Below are positions 1 to 8,374 of a DNA stretch of 64,000 nucleotides, piece after piece. Numbering within the stretch: position 1 is the first letter of the stretch; each line of letters starts with the position of its first letter. This stretch comes from Oerskovia enterophila (GTDB lineage: Bacteria; Actinomycetota; Actinomycetes; Actinomycetales; Cellulomonadaceae), in contig NZ_MAQA01000006.1 of NCBI RefSeq assembly GCF_001692445.1, forward strand, positions 50,907 through 114,906, given 5' to 3'. The notes under the pieces are model-generated. The model did no database searches, was not told where the DNA came from, and saw nothing but the letters and a program-made list of their open reading frames with translations. The position numbers and the translations under genes are program-made.

Positions 1-81
1 CGCGGGCAGCGCACCAAGACCAACGCGCGTACCCGCAAGGGACCCAAGCGCACCGTGGCCGGCAAGAAGAAGGCCCGCTAA
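1..81 (+). CDS. rpsM: 30S ribosomal protein S13, C-terminal end (partial)
   Basis: The window opens inside this gene: 26 codons and a TAA stop remain. The visible tail is rich in Lys and Arg (KTNART, then KKKAR), as expected for the S13 C-terminus that reaches the decoding region of the 30S head. The position directly before rpsK and rpoA is the standard actinobacterial order. The call rests mostly on this context plus the basic tail; the body of the protein lies outside the window. Confidence 0.85.
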   Translation, partial: RGQRTKTNARTRKGPKRTVAGKKKAR

Positions 82-184
82 GCAGTAGTCCGTGGGACGC
101 GTGCCGCTCGCCTGAACCTCGAGTTCACCCGCGCAGCGCACGCCGACCCGGTCCGAACACCTCAGACCAGGAGAGAACTCAGAA

Positions 185-589
185 ATGCCTCCCAAGACTC
201 GCGCCACCGCGGCTCGCAAGCCGCGCCGCAAGGACAAGAAGAACGTCCCTCACGGCCAGGCTCACATCAAGAGCACGTTCAACAACACGATCGTGTCGAT
301 CACGGACCAGACCGGTGCTGTCATCGCCTGGGCCTCGGCCGGCCACGTCGGCTTCAAGGGCTCGCGCAAGTCGACCCCGTTCGCCGCGCAGCTCGCTGCC
401 GAGTCCGCGGCCCGCCGCGCCCAGGAGCACGGCGTCAAGAAGGTCGACGTCTTCGTCAAGGGCCCGGGCTCCGGTCGCGAGACCGCGATCCGCTCGCTCA
501 CGGCGACCGGCCTCGAGGTCGGCTCGATCCAGGACGTGACGCCCCAGGCTCACAACGGCTGCCGCCCCCCGAAGCGTCGCCGCGTCTGA
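185..589 (+). CDS. rpsK: 30S ribosomal protein S11
   Basis: S11 is a small-subunit protein of the platform that contacts 16S rRNA near the mRNA exit. The 134-residue product has the family signatures [10 protein letters not shown] near residue 33 and [15 protein letters not shown] near residue 95, and ends in the usual basic RPPKRRRV tail. An AGGAGAG ribosome binding site at 169-175 lies 9 nt before the ATG. It follows rpsM by about 100 nt and precedes rpoA. rpsD, which sits between rpsK and rpoA in mycobacteria, is absent here, as it is in Streptomyces-type operons. Confidence 0.98.
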   Translation: MPPKTRATAARKPRRKDKKNVPHGQAHIKSTFNNTIVSITDQTGAVIAWASAGHVGFKGSRKSTPFAAQLAAESAARRAQEHGVKKVDVFVKGPGSGRETAIRSLTATGLEVGSIQDVTPQAHNGCRPPKRRRV

Positions 590-743
590 TCTTCCGCTTC
601 GCTCGCCGTCGCGCCGCACCCGACCTCGTCGGGTCGGCGCGGCGGCGGGCGCAGCCACCTGGGCGGGTGGACAGAGTCCCGCCCCGGCACAGCGTTGCCC
701 GTGATGCGTCATATGGCGGACGCACACTGAAAGGAACACACCA

Positions 744-1763
744 GTGCTGATCGCACAGCGCCCCACCCTGACCGAAGAGGTCCTCTCGGAGAACCGTTCG
801 CGCTTCTCCATCGAGCCGCTCGAGCCTGGCTTCGGCTACACCCTCGGCAACTCGCTTCGTCGCACGCTGCTCTCGTCCATCCCGGGCGCTGCAGTGACCT
901 CGATCCGTATCGACGGTGTGCTCCACGAGTTCACCACGGTGTCCGGTGTCAAGGAAGACGTCACCGAGATCATCCTCAACATCAAGAACCTCGTGGTCTC
1001 CTCGGAGAACGACGAGCCGGTCGTGATGTACCTGCGCAAGCAGGGTGCTGGCGCGGTCACCGCCGCGGACATCGTTCCGCCGGCGGGTGTGGAGGTCCAC
1101 AACCCGGACCTGCACATCGCCACCCTCAACGACAAGGGCAAGCTCGAGATCGAGCTCACGGTCGAGCGTGGACGTGGCTACGTCTCCGCCAACCAGAACA
1201 AGTCCTTCGACGCCGAGATCGGCCGTGTTCCCGTCGACTCGATCTACTCGCCGGTCCTCAAGGTCACGTACAAGGTCGAGGCGACCCGTGTCGAGCAGCG
1301 CACCGACTTCGACAAGCTGATCGTCGACGTCGAGACGAAGCAGGCGATCTCCCCGCGCGACGCGCTGGCCTCGGCCGGCAAGACGCTCGTCGAGCTCTTC
1401 GGCCTCGCCCGTGAGCTCAACGTCGAGGCCGAGGGCATCGAGATCGGCCCGTCCCCGACGGACGCCGCTCTCGCCGCGGACCTGGCGCTCCCGATCGAGG
1501 AGCTCAACCTCACGATCCGTTCGTACAACTGCCTCAAGCGCGAGGGCATCCACCAGGTCGGCGAGCTCGTCGCTCGCAGCGAAGCAGACCTGCTGGACAT
1601 CCGGAACTTCGGCGCGAAGTCCATCAACGAGGTCAAGGAGAAGCTCGCTGAGCTCGGCCTGAACCTCAAGGACTCGCCGCTGGACTTCGACCCCTCGACG
1701 GCCGACTACTACGAGGCCGACGAGGACGAGGCGACGTTCTCCGACGAGCAGCAGCAGTACTGA
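744..1763 (+). CDS. rpoA: DNA-directed RNA polymerase subunit alpha
   Basis: The alpha subunit forms the dimer platform for RNA polymerase assembly and contacts activators and UP elements. The 339-residue protein has the N-terminal dimerisation domain (residues about 1-230, with [18 protein letters not shown] near 38) and the C-terminal helix-hairpin-helix domain (about 255-320, [17 protein letters not shown] and [11 protein letters not shown]). A GTG start follows AAGGAA at 731-736. The C-terminus is an acidic tail ending in EQQQY. It is preceded by a 154-nt gap that holds a GC-rich hairpin around 610-640 and is followed by rplQ 56 nt downstream. Confidence 0.98.
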   Translation: MLIAQRPTLTEEVLSENRSRFSIEPLEPGFGYTLGNSLRRTLLSSIPGAAVTSIRIDGVLHEFTTVSGVKEDVTEIILNIKNLVVSSENDEPVVMYLRKQGAGAVTAADIVPPAGVEVHNPDLHIATLNDKGKLEIELTVERGRGYVSANQNKSFDAEIGRVPVDSIYSPVLKVTYKVEATRVEQRTDFDKLIVDVETKQAISPRDALASAGKTLVELFGLARELNVEAEGIEIGPSPTDAALAADLALPIEELNLTIRSYNCLKREGIHQVGELVARSEADLLDIRNFGAKSINEVKEKLAELGLNLKDSPLDFDPSTADYYEADEDEATFSDEQQQY

Positions 1764-1819
1764 CCTTCCGTGCGAGCGGCTCGGCCGCACGCACGATCCA
1801 CTTCTAAGGAGCAAGATCA

Positions 1820-2338
1820 ATGCCTACCCCCACCAAGGGTCCGCGGCTCGGCGGTGGCCCGGCTCACGAGCGTCTCATCCTCGCGAACCTGTCCACGGCG
1901 CTCTTCGAGCACGGCCGCATCACGACCACCGAGACCAAGGCCAAGCGCCTGCGTCCGCTGGCCGAGCGTCTCATCACGTTCGCGAAGCGCGGTGACCTGT
2001 CGGCTCGCCGTCGCGTCATGACCGTCGTTCGCGACAAGTCCGTCGTGCACACGCTCTTCACCGAGATCGCCCCGCAGATGGCGGAGCGCAACGGTGGCTA
2101 CACGCGCATCACGAAGGTCGGCAACCGCAAGGGCGACAACGCCCCCATGGCCGTCATCGAGCTCGTGACCGAGCCCGTCAGCCCCAAGCAGGCTGTCGTC
2201 CGCGAGGCCGAGAAGGCCACGAAGAAGACCAGCAAGCCCAAGGCCGCCAAGGTCGAGGACGCGCCGGTCGTCGAGGACGCTCCTGTCGTCGAGGACGCTC
2301 CCGTCGTCGAGGACGCTCCGGCTTCCAAGGAGGACTGA
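1820..2338 (+). CDS. rplQ: 50S ribosomal protein L17 with acidic repeat tail
   Basis: L17 binds 23S rRNA near the polypeptide exit tunnel. Residues 1 to about 120 are a normal L17 ([48 protein letters not shown]). The protein is 172 residues, about 45 longer than a minimal L17, because of a Lys/Ala stretch followed by three tandem VVEDAP units and a final ASKED. The repeat is also visible in the DNA at about 2260-2330. AAGGAGCAAG lies 6-14 nt before the ATG. It is the last gene of the ribosomal operon and is followed by a strong terminator. Confidence 0.97.
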   Translation: MPTPTKGPRLGGGPAHERLILANLSTALFEHGRITTTETKAKRLRPLAERLITFAKRGDLSARRRVMTVVRDKSVVHTLFTEIAPQMAERNGGYTRITKVGNRKGDNAPMAVIELVTEPVSPKQAVVREAEKATKKTSKPKAAKVEDAPVVEDAPVVEDAPVVEDAPASKED

Positions 2339-2372
2339 TCTCGCTCCGGCATAGCCGGACGGGTACCTCCTG

Positions 2373-2404
2373 AAGGGCCCGGCACCATCTGGTGCCGGGC
2401 CCTT
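2373..2404 (+). terminator. Rho-independent-type terminator after rplQ
   Basis: A perfect 15-bp inverted repeat (AAGGGCCCGGCACCA at 2373-2387 and its complement at 2390-2404) with a 2-nt loop, 35 nt after the rplQ stop. It has no long U-tract, which is common for actinobacterial terminators. It closes the rpsM-rpsK-rpoA-rplQ operon. Confidence 0.85.
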
Positions 2405-2585
2405 CGCCATGCCCGACGGCGGAGCGGGCGTCGGGCGGTCATCGTCCCGCGGTCGACGGCGTCAGGCTGCCCCGGCCCGTCCTTCAGCGCGACGACCCGA
2501 GCAAGGGCCTGAGGCGTCGGGACCAACGGGCCTCGACCTCGGTGACCATGAACCGTCCACCGACCGCGTCGCGGGTCCGTTCGTC

Positions 2586-2591
2586 CTAGAT
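2586..2591 (+). promoter_or_regulatory. -10 element, leaderless alpha/beta hydrolase promoter
   Basis: TAGATT lies 8 nt before the ATG at 2600 and no Shine-Dalgarno sequence is present. Transcription would start at or next to the start codon. Confidence 0.5.
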
Positions 2592-2599
2592 TGGTCGAC

Positions 2600-3337
2600 A
2601 TGGCTCTCCCGGTGCTGTTCGTCCACGGCTCTCGCACGTCCCGCACCATGTGGCGTGCGCAGATCGAGGCCATGGACCGTGCAGGTGTCGTGGCCCTCGC
2701 GACCGACCTGCCGGGCCACGGCCGACGCATCGGCGAGCCGTTCACGCTCGAGGGTGCGGTGGCGACCGTCGCTCGTGCCGTGGACGACCTGGGCGGCCGG
2801 GCACTCGTCGTCGGGCTCTCGCTCGGCGGGTACGTCGGGATCGAGCACCGCGCGCGGTTCCCCGAGCAGGTCGCGGGTCTCGTCGCCGCGAGCTGCTGCA
2901 CAGTCCCCGGCTCGCCGCTGCGGGGAGCGTGGCGCGTCGCGGCCGACCGGATCGAGAAGCTGCCCGACAACGGCGCGGCCATCAACCAGGCGCTGGTCGA
3001 CCGGACCCTGCCTCCGGCCGGGATCGTGGACATCGGGGCGGGCGGGTTCGCCCTGACGGCCATGACCGCGATCCTCGACGAGGTGGGCACCTCGGACCCG
3101 CTCACGGCTCTGGCCGCGACCGGCTCGCCGGTGTGGTTCGTCAACGGCCGGTGGGACCACTTCCGCCTCGGCGAGCGCGAGTTCGTGGCGGCGGCCCGGG
3201 CGGGAGGGGCCACGGCCGAGCTCGTCGTGATCCCCGGGGCCAAGCACCTCGTGAGCCTGGACCGGCCCGTCGCGTTCAACCGGGCGGTCCTCGAGGCGTA
3301 CGGGGAGGTCGCGGCGGCGGAGCCGCGGCGGACCTGA
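2600..3337 (+). CDS. alpha/beta hydrolase fold protein
   Basis: A 245-residue single-domain alpha/beta hydrolase, probably a cytoplasmic esterase or lactonase of unknown substrate. The oxyanion region is LFVHGSR (residues 6-12). The nucleophile elbow is GLSLGG with Ser74. A candidate acid is the Asp in NGRWDHF and the candidate catalytic His is in GAKHLVSLDRP near the C-terminus. No signal peptide is visible. The ATG at 2600 is preferred over an upstream TTG at 2591, because a TAGATT -10 hexamer sits 8 nt before the ATG. Members of this fold cannot be assigned a substrate from sequence alone. Confidence 0.85.
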   Translation: MALPVLFVHGSRTSRTMWRAQIEAMDRAGVVALATDLPGHGRRIGEPFTLEGAVATVARAVDDLGGRALVVGLSLGGYVGIEHRARFPEQVAGLVAASCCTVPGSPLRGAWRVAADRIEKLPDNGAAINQALVDRTLPPAGIVDIGAGGFALTAMTAILDEVGTSDPLTALAATGSPVWFVNGRWDHFRLGEREFVAAARAGGATAELVVIPGAKHLVSLDRPVAFNRAVLEAYGEVAAAEPRRT

Positions 3338-3364
3338 TCCCGCGGCCGGGACCGCCCGGTCCGC

Positions 3365-4150
3365 TCAGGCCAGGGGCAGGTCCCACGCCCGGGCCCCGCC
3401 CACGAGCGCGGCCGAGTTGGGCACGATCACGACGTCGTCGCCGAGCCGTTCGAGCGCGGACGGCGTGATCTGGCGCGAGTTGCCCCCGCCGAGGTAGAGG
3501 CGGTCCCACCAGAAGACGGGGCGCAGACCGTCGACGAGCGCGACGACGCGCCGCGACCACAGCCCGTTCCCGAGCCTGCGCCGCTCGACCTCGCCGATGT
3601 ACTCGTCGTACGTGGTCCCGCGTCGTACCGGGGCATGCGACCACTCGAGGTGGGGTGCGAGACGCCCTCCGTGGAAGAGCGCGGAACCGAGCCCCGTGCC
3701 GAGGGTCAGGACGAGCTCGAGGCCCGACGCCGCGATGACCCCGGCTCCGTGGACCTCGGCGTCGTTGAGGACGAGCGCGGGGATCCCGAGGCGCTCGCTC
3801 ACGGCGGCCTGGACGTCGAAGCTGGCCCACTGCTCGGCGAGCGCCGGGTCGACCCTGCTCCGCGGGCCCGAGCGCGTGATGTAGTGCGGGGTGTGCACGA
3901 CGACCCCACGCCGGATCATGCCGGGCATGCCGACCGTGACACGTACGGCGGGGGGCAGGCGGTCGGCGATCTGCGCGATGACGTCGACCAGGAGCGAGGG
4001 CGGCAGCGGGTAGGGCGTGGGTACCCGCACCGCGGTCGCGTGCGCGGTCCCCGCGGCGTCGAGCACGTTGGCCTTGATGCCGCCTCCGCCGCAGTCCACA
4101 GCCAGGGTGCGGAGGTCGGCGGGGTCGGTCGCGGCGGGACGTTCGGGCAT
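3365..4150 (-). CDS. ROK-family sugar kinase (polyphosphate glucokinase-like)
   Basis: A 261-residue kinase of the hexokinase/ROK superfamily. The N-terminal phosphate-binding loop is VDCGGGGIKANVLD (residues about 18-31), a variant of the DxGGSGIK motif of actinobacterial polyphosphate/ATP glucokinases. VLNDAEVHGAGV (ND acid plus HG region) and LTLGTGLGSALF (adenosine motif) follow, and LYLGGGNSR lies near the C-terminus. The likely reaction is phosphorylation of glucose using polyphosphate or ATP. The Ser to Gly change in the first loop and the lack of experimental data leave the donor and sugar open. It is divergent from truA, with only about 30 nt between them. Confidence 0.8.
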   Translation of the reverse strand: MPERPAATDPADLRTLAVDCGGGGIKANVLDAAGTAHATAVRVPTPYPLPPSLLVDVIAQIADRLPPAVRVTVGMPGMIRRGVVVHTPHYITRSGPRSRVDPALAEQWASFDVQAAVSERLGIPALVLNDAEVHGAGVIAASGLELVLTLGTGLGSALFHGGRLAPHLEWSHAPVRRGTTYDEYIGEVERRRLGNGLWSRRVVALVDGLRPVFWWDRLYLGGGNSRQITPSALERLGDDVVIVPNSAALVGGARAWDLPLA

Positions 4151-4156
4151 GTCTGC

Positions 4157-4176
4157 ACACTAACGGGCGCTAGCGT
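4157..4176. promoter_or_regulatory. back-to-back leaderless promoters of the ROK kinase and truA
   Basis: On the minus strand TAGTGT (4162 to 4157) lies 6 nt before the kinase ATG at 4150. On the plus strand TAGCGT (4171-4176) lies 8 nt before the truA GTG at 4185. Two divergent -10 elements therefore fit in a gap of about 34 nt, so the two polymerases would compete for the same DNA. Confidence 0.5.
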
Positions 4177-4184
4177 AGGTGCAC

Positions 4185-5105
4185 GTGACGAACGAGCAGC
4201 CGGTCCGCGTCCGCCTGGACCTCGCCTACCAGGGCACCGCCTTCGCGGGCTGGGCCCGACAGCCCGGTCTGCGGACCGTCGAGGGCGCCCTCGAGGACGG
4301 CCTGGCGCAGATCCTGCGCGGTGAACCGCCGCGCCTGACGGTCGCGGGGCGCACCGACGCGGGCGTGCACGCCCGTGGGCAGGTGGCCCACGTCGACCTC
4401 CCGCGGGCCGTGTGGGACGCGATGCCGGGCCGGTCGGACCGCGAGCCGGGGGAAGCGCTCGTCGCACGGCTCGGAGGAGTGCTGCCGGGGGACGTCGTGG
4501 TGCACCGGGCCTCCCGGGCGCCGGAGGGGTTCGACGCGCGCTTCTCGGCCCTCTACCGCAGCTACACGTTCCGGATCGTGGACGACCCGACCCTGCGCGA
4601 CCCGCTGCGCCGCGAGTGGGTCCTGTGGAACCGCAAGCCGCTCGACGCGGACGCGATGCACGAGGCGCTGCAGCCCTTGCTCGGTGTGCGCGACTTCGCG
4701 GCCTTCTGCAAGCCGCGTCCCGGCGCGACCACGATCCGCGAGCTCCAGCACCTGTCCTGGGAGCGCGCGAGCGGCGGCCCCGACGAGGGGCTCGTCGTCG
4801 CGCACGTCCGCGCGGACGCCTTCTGCCACAACATGGTCCGGGCGCTCGTCGGGGCGTCGGTCGCCGTGGGGGAGGGGCGCCGCCCCGTCGCGTGGCCGGC
4901 CGAGGTCCTGGCGGCGAGGCGCCGGGACGCGGGGGCCGGCGTCGTGCCCCCGCACGGCCTGGTCCTCGAGGCCGTCACGTACCCGCCCGACGACGAGCTC
5001 GCGGCCCGCGCCGAGCGCGTGCGCGCGGTGCGCATGGACGAGGACGTGTGGGACGCGGGCACCGCGGCACAGGCCGCCGGAGCAGGGGCGGCCCCGACCT
5101 CGTAG
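4185..5105 (+). CDS. truA: tRNA pseudouridine(38-40) synthase TruA
   Basis: TruA converts U38-U40 in the tRNA anticodon arm to pseudouridine. The catalytic-Asp motif AGRTDAGVHARGQVAHVD is present near residue 55, with RLDLAYQGTAFAGWARQPG at the N-terminus, ASRAPEGFDARFSA-type tRNA-binding sequence and DAFCHNMVRALVG near residue 210. At about 306 residues it is slightly longer than E. coli TruA because of a C-terminal Ala/Pro-rich tail. GTG at 4185 fits the TAGCGT -10 at 4171-4176; GTG at 4179 is an alternative giving two more residues. It is convergent with the DUF5709-like gene, 33 nt apart. Confidence 0.95.
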   Translation: MTNEQPVRVRLDLAYQGTAFAGWARQPGLRTVEGALEDGLAQILRGEPPRLTVAGRTDAGVHARGQVAHVDLPRAVWDAMPGRSDREPGEALVARLGGVLPGDVVVHRASRAPEGFDARFSALYRSYTFRIVDDPTLRDPLRREWVLWNRKPLDADAMHEALQPLLGVRDFAAFCKPRPGATTIRELQHLSWERASGGPDEGLVVAHVRADAFCHNMVRALVGASVAVGEGRRPVAWPAEVLAARRRDAGAGVVPPHGLVLEAVTYPPDDELAARAERVRAVRMDEDVWDAGTAAQAAGAGAAPTS

Positions 5106-5138
5106 CGCCGGCGTCCCGCGCCCCCTGCAGGCCCGCCC

Positions 5139-5537
5139 CTACGGCTCCTCGACGATGTGGACCGCGGCCTCCTCGGCGCTCGCCGCGGCGCCGTCGATCC
5201 CGGCGTCGTCCGCGTACGTGTCGTTGACGCGCCCGTCGAGCGCGTCGGCGTCCGCCACGAGGCGGCCCGAGCGGGTCGTGTCGGGGCGGTCGAGAGGGTC
5301 GGTGTCCCAGTCCTCGGGCTCCTCGTCGGCGAGTCGCTGGTCGAGCGACTCGCCGTCCTCCTCGAGCCGTTCGGGGTGGGCGTAGGTCAGGGGTGCGCGC
5401 TCGGGCGGTGCGTACCCCTCGTCGAGCACGTCGTCGACGCCGCGGTCGACCAGGGTGTCGTCCTGCTGGAGCTGGTCGGAGTCGCCCTCGGTGCCGAGGG
5501 CCGGGTCTGTCCGGGTGGCCGGTGTGTCGTCGCTCAT
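5139..5537 (-). CDS. acidic DUF5709-like protein
   Basis: A 132-residue, very acidic, low-complexity hydrophilic protein with no membrane segment. It contains LQQDDTLVDRGVDDVLDEGY, PPERAPLTYAHP, ESLDQRLADEEPEDW and GRLVADADALDGRVNDTYADDAGI. This layout matches the actinobacterial DUF5709 family, whose function is unknown. The ATG at 5537 is chosen because the family similarity begins there; the reading frame stays open further upstream. It lies tail to tail with truA. Confidence 0.75.
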   Translation of the reverse strand: MSDDTPATRTDPALGTEGDSDQLQQDDTLVDRGVDDVLDEGYAPPERAPLTYAHPERLEEDGESLDQRLADEEPEDWDTDPLDRPDTTRSGRLVADADALDGRVNDTYADDAGIDGAAASAEEAAVHIVEEP

Positions 5538-5724
5538 GTCTCCACACTCGCACCGGTGGCGCGTTCGTGCAGCCCACCGGGCGGATCCGGCCTCCTGCGG
5601 ACTAGGCTCGGACCACGTGCGCCGCAGGACTCCCGGCGAGCGACCGTCCGAGGCGCCTGCGGTCACGTGCGTCCCGTGACGACGCCGTCCTCGACCCCCG
5701 GGGCGGCCTGAACCAGGAGTCCCC

Positions 5725-6279
5725 ATGGCATCGATCGACGACCTCCTGTCCGCCATCCCTCTCGACCAGCTCGCCGGCAGGCTCGGCGTGGACGAGGCGA
5801 CCGCCCAGCAGGCGGTCACGACCGCGCTGCCCGCGCTGATCGGCGGGCTCCAGGCCAACGCGCAGGACCCGGCCGGGGCCGCGTCGCTCCGCAAGGCTCT
5901 CGGGCAGCACTCTCCCTCTCTCGTCGAGGGCGGCGTGAACCTCGACGACGTCGACACGGCCGACGGCGAGAAGATCGTCCGCAACATTTTCGGCTCGAAC
6001 GAGGAACAGGTGGTCGCGGAGCTCGCGGACAAGAGCGGCACGCAGTCGAACGTCCTGGCCTCGATCCTCCCGGCGCTCGCGCCCATCGCGCTGTCGTTCC
6101 TCGCCAAGCAGCTCGGGGGCAAGAGCGAGCAGCCGGCCGGGACGCAGGAGGCCGCCGGGGGCGGTGGGATCGGCGACCTGCTCGGCGGGCTCCTGGGTGG
6201 CGGTCAGGGGGGCTCGGGCGGCGGTCTCGGGAGCATCCTGGGCGGGCTGGGCGGCCTGCTGGGCGGCGGCAAGCGCTGA
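5725..6279 (+). CDS. DUF937-family protein with Gly-rich tail
   Basis: A 184-residue protein. Residues 1-120 carry the helical DUF937 module (LLSAIPLDQLAGRLGVDEA, ALPALIGGLQANAQDP, ILPALAPIALSFLAKQLGG). The last 45 residues are a glycine-rich repeat built from GGLLGG and GGGLGS units. The family resembles YidB; some members form large self-associating helical assemblies, but the role in actinobacteria is not known. AGGAG at 5715-5719 lies 5 nt before the ATG. A large hairpin begins 3 nt after the stop codon. Confidence 0.8.
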   Translation: MASIDDLLSAIPLDQLAGRLGVDEATAQQAVTTALPALIGGLQANAQDPAGAASLRKALGQHSPSLVEGGVNLDDVDTADGEKIVRNIFGSNEEQVVAELADKSGTQSNVLASILPALAPIALSFLAKQLGGKSEQPAGTQEAAGGGGIGDLLGGLLGGGQGGSGGGLGSILGGLGGLLGGGKR

Positions 6280-6282
6280 CCC

Positions 6283-6347
6283 CTGCCCGACGGCGGAGCG
6301 CACCCCGGGCGCACCGGCGCACCCGGGTGCGCTTCGCCGTCGGGCAG
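6283..6347 (+). terminator. two-tier hairpin terminator after the DUF937 gene
   Basis: An outer 13-bp stem (CTGCCCGACGGCG at 6283-6295 with its complement at 6335-6347) encloses a second GC-rich stem (GCGCACC family). A related sequence recurs at 2409-2436 and 30785-30808. Confidence 0.7.
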
Positions 6348-6453
6348 CGCGAGGCTGTCCCAGGGGAGTCCTGCCCGCTTCCCGCTGCCTGGGCGGGGCT
6401 GCCCGGGCGGAAAGGAATCGTCATCCGGGGCCTCGGGCAGGGAGGATGAGCCC

Positions 6454-8181
6454 GTGGGTCACATCGACATCAGCGACATCAGCTACTTCCTGCCCAACGG
6501 GCGTCCCCTCCTCGCGGGGGCGACCCTGCGCGTCGCGGACGGGGCCAAGGTCGCGCTCGTCGGACCCAACGGCGCCGGCAAGACGACGCTCCTGCGCATC
6601 GTCGCGGGAGACCTGTCGCCGCACGGCGGCACCGTGGGACGCAGCGGCGGGCTCGGCGTCATGCGCCAGTTCGTCGGCCGCATCGACGACGAGCGCACGG
6701 TCCGCGACCTGCTCGTCGACCTCGCGCAGCCCTCGATCCGCGACGCCGCGCGCGAGCTCGCCGCGGCAGAGCTCGACATCATGACGGTCGACGACACCCC
6801 CTCCCAGATGCGCTACGCCCAGGCGCTCGCCGACTGGGCCGACGCGCGCGGCTACGAGGCCGAGGCCGAGTGGGACAAGGTCACCGACGAGGTCCTGTCC
6901 ATCCCGTTCGACCAGGCCCAGTTCCGCGAGGTCCGCACGCTGTCCGGCGGCGAGCAGAAGCGCCTGGTCCTCACGGCACTGTTCCGCGGCCCCGAGGAGG
7001 TCCTGCTCCTCGACGAGCCCGACAACTACCTCGACGTGCCGACCAAGCGCTGGCTCGAGGAGAAGCTCGCTGCCTCGCCCAAGACCGTGCTGTTCATCAG
7101 CCACGACCGCGAGCTCCTGGCGCGCACCGCGACCCAGGTCGCCACCGTGGAGCCCACGGCCGCGGGCGGCACGATCTGGGTGCACGGCGGCGGGTTCGGC
7201 ACGTACGCCGAGGCACGGGCCGACCGCCGCAGCCGCCTCGAGGAGCTGCTGCGCCGCTGGGAGGAGGAGCACACCAAGCTCAAGGACCTCGTCAACATGC
7301 TCAAGAACAAGTCGGCGTTCAACGACGGGCTCGCGAGCCGCTACCAGGCTGCCCAGACGCGCCTGCGCAAGTTCGAGGAGGCTGGCCCGCCGCAGGTGCT
7401 CGCCCACGAGCAGAACGTCAAGGTCCGGCTCACGGGCGGACGCACGGCCAAGCGCGCCGTGACGTGCGAGCGGCTCGAGCTCACGGGCCTCATGGAGCCG
7501 TTCGACCTCGAGGTCTTCTTCGGCGAGCGCGTCGCGATCCTGGGGTCCAACGGCTCGGGCAAGTCGCACTTCATGCGCCTGCTGGCGCGGGGTGGGTCGG
7601 ACCCGGACGTGGAGCACCGGCCGGTCTACGAGTCCGCTGTGGGCGCTGTGGGCACCGCGGGTGCACCGGGCGACGCGGCCGTGGTCCCGCCCGTCGCGCA
7701 CACGGGCCGCGCCGTGCTCGGCTCGCGCGTGCGCCCGGGGTGGTTCGCGCAGAACCACGCCCACCCCGAGTTCGAGGGCCGCACGCTCCTCGAGATCCTG
7801 CACCGCGGCGACGGTGCGCGCGACGGCATGGGGCGCGAGCCCGCGAGCAAGGCCCTCGACCGCTACGAGCTGGTCGGTCAGGCCGAGCAGCGTTTCGAGA
7901 CGCTCTCGGGCGGCCAGCAGGCGCGCTTTCAGATCCTGCTCCTCGAGCTCGGGGGAGCCACGCTCCTGCTGCTCGACGAGCCGACCGACAACCTCGACCT
8001 GCACTCGGCCGAGGCGCTCGAGGCGGGCCTCCTGGCGTTCGAGGGCACGGTCATGGCCGTCACGCACGACCGGTGGTTCGCGCGCGGCTTCGACCGGTTC
8101 GTGGTCTTCGGCTCCGACGGCCGCGTCGTCGAGACCCCCGAGCCCGTGTGGGACGTCGAGCGCGTCAAGCGGCAGCGCTGA
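6454..8181 (+). CDS. ABC-F family ATP-binding protein
   Basis: A 575-residue soluble protein with two ABC ATPase domains in one chain and no transmembrane segment, so a ribosome-associated ABC-F factor rather than a transporter. Domain 1: LVGPNGAGKTTLLRI near residue 30, LSGGEQKRL and LLLDEPDNYLDV near 185. A charged linker of about 80 residues follows (RRSRLEELLRRWEEEHTKL), typical of the arm that enters the E site. Domain 2: LGSNGSGKSHFMRLLARGG, LSGGQQARFQ and LLLDEPTDNLDL; it has an extra stretch of about 30 residues after Walker A (7600-7720). Both Walker B glutamates are present. GTG start with GGAGGA at 6441-6446. ABC-F proteins act in translation quality control or antibiotic protection; which one applies here cannot be told. 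Confidence 0.88.
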   Translation: MGHIDISDISYFLPNGRPLLAGATLRVADGAKVALVGPNGAGKTTLLRIVAGDLSPHGGTVGRSGGLGVMRQFVGRIDDERTVRDLLVDLAQPSIRDAARELAAAELDIMTVDDTPSQMRYAQALADWADARGYEAEAEWDKVTDEVLSIPFDQAQFREVRTLSGGEQKRLVLTALFRGPEEVLLLDEPDNYLDVPTKRWLEEKLAASPKTVLFISHDRELLARTATQVATVEPTAAGGTIWVHGGGFGTYAEARADRRSRLEELLRRWEEEHTKLKDLVNMLKNKSAFNDGLASRYQAAQTRLRKFEEAGPPQVLAHEQNVKVRLTGGRTAKRAVTCERLELTGLMEPFDLEVFFGERVAILGSNGSGKSHFMRLLARGGSDPDVEHRPVYESAVGAVGTAGAPGDAAVVPPVAHTGRAVLGSRVRPGWFAQNHAHPEFEGRTLLEILHRGDGARDGMGREPASKALDRYELVGQAEQRFETLSGGQQARFQILLLELGGATLLLLDEPTDNLDLHSAEALEAGLLAFEGTVMAVTHDRWFARGFDRFVVFGSDGRVVETPEPVWDVERVKRQR

Positions 8182-8194
8182 CCGGCCGACCGGT

Positions 8195-8216
8195 GGCGCC
8201 CCGTCGTCGGGGCGCC
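8195..8216 (+). terminator. GC-rich hairpin after the ABC-F gene
   Basis: A perfect 9-bp stem, GGCGCCCCG at 8195-8203 with CGGGGCGCC at 8208-8216 and a TCGT loop, 14 nt after the stop codon. There is no U-tract. Confidence 0.6.
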
Positions 8217-8362
8217 CCCCGGTCGCCGGCTCGAGGTCGGTCGGGCGACGACGAGACATGGCGGCGCCGGGACGGGCCCCACGCGAGGACGTGACGCGGT
8301 GAGGAAGACCACACGCCCCACGGAGAGCCGATAGCACGGCCTGCGCGGCGCCGTCGGGCTCC

Positions 8363-8368
8363 TAAAAT
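8363..8368 (+). promoter_or_regulatory. -10 element of leaderless trhO
   Basis: TAAAAT lies 6 nt before the ATG at 8375. It is one of the most AT-rich hexamers in the neighbourhood. Confidence 0.6.
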
Positions 8369-8374
8369 GGAGCA

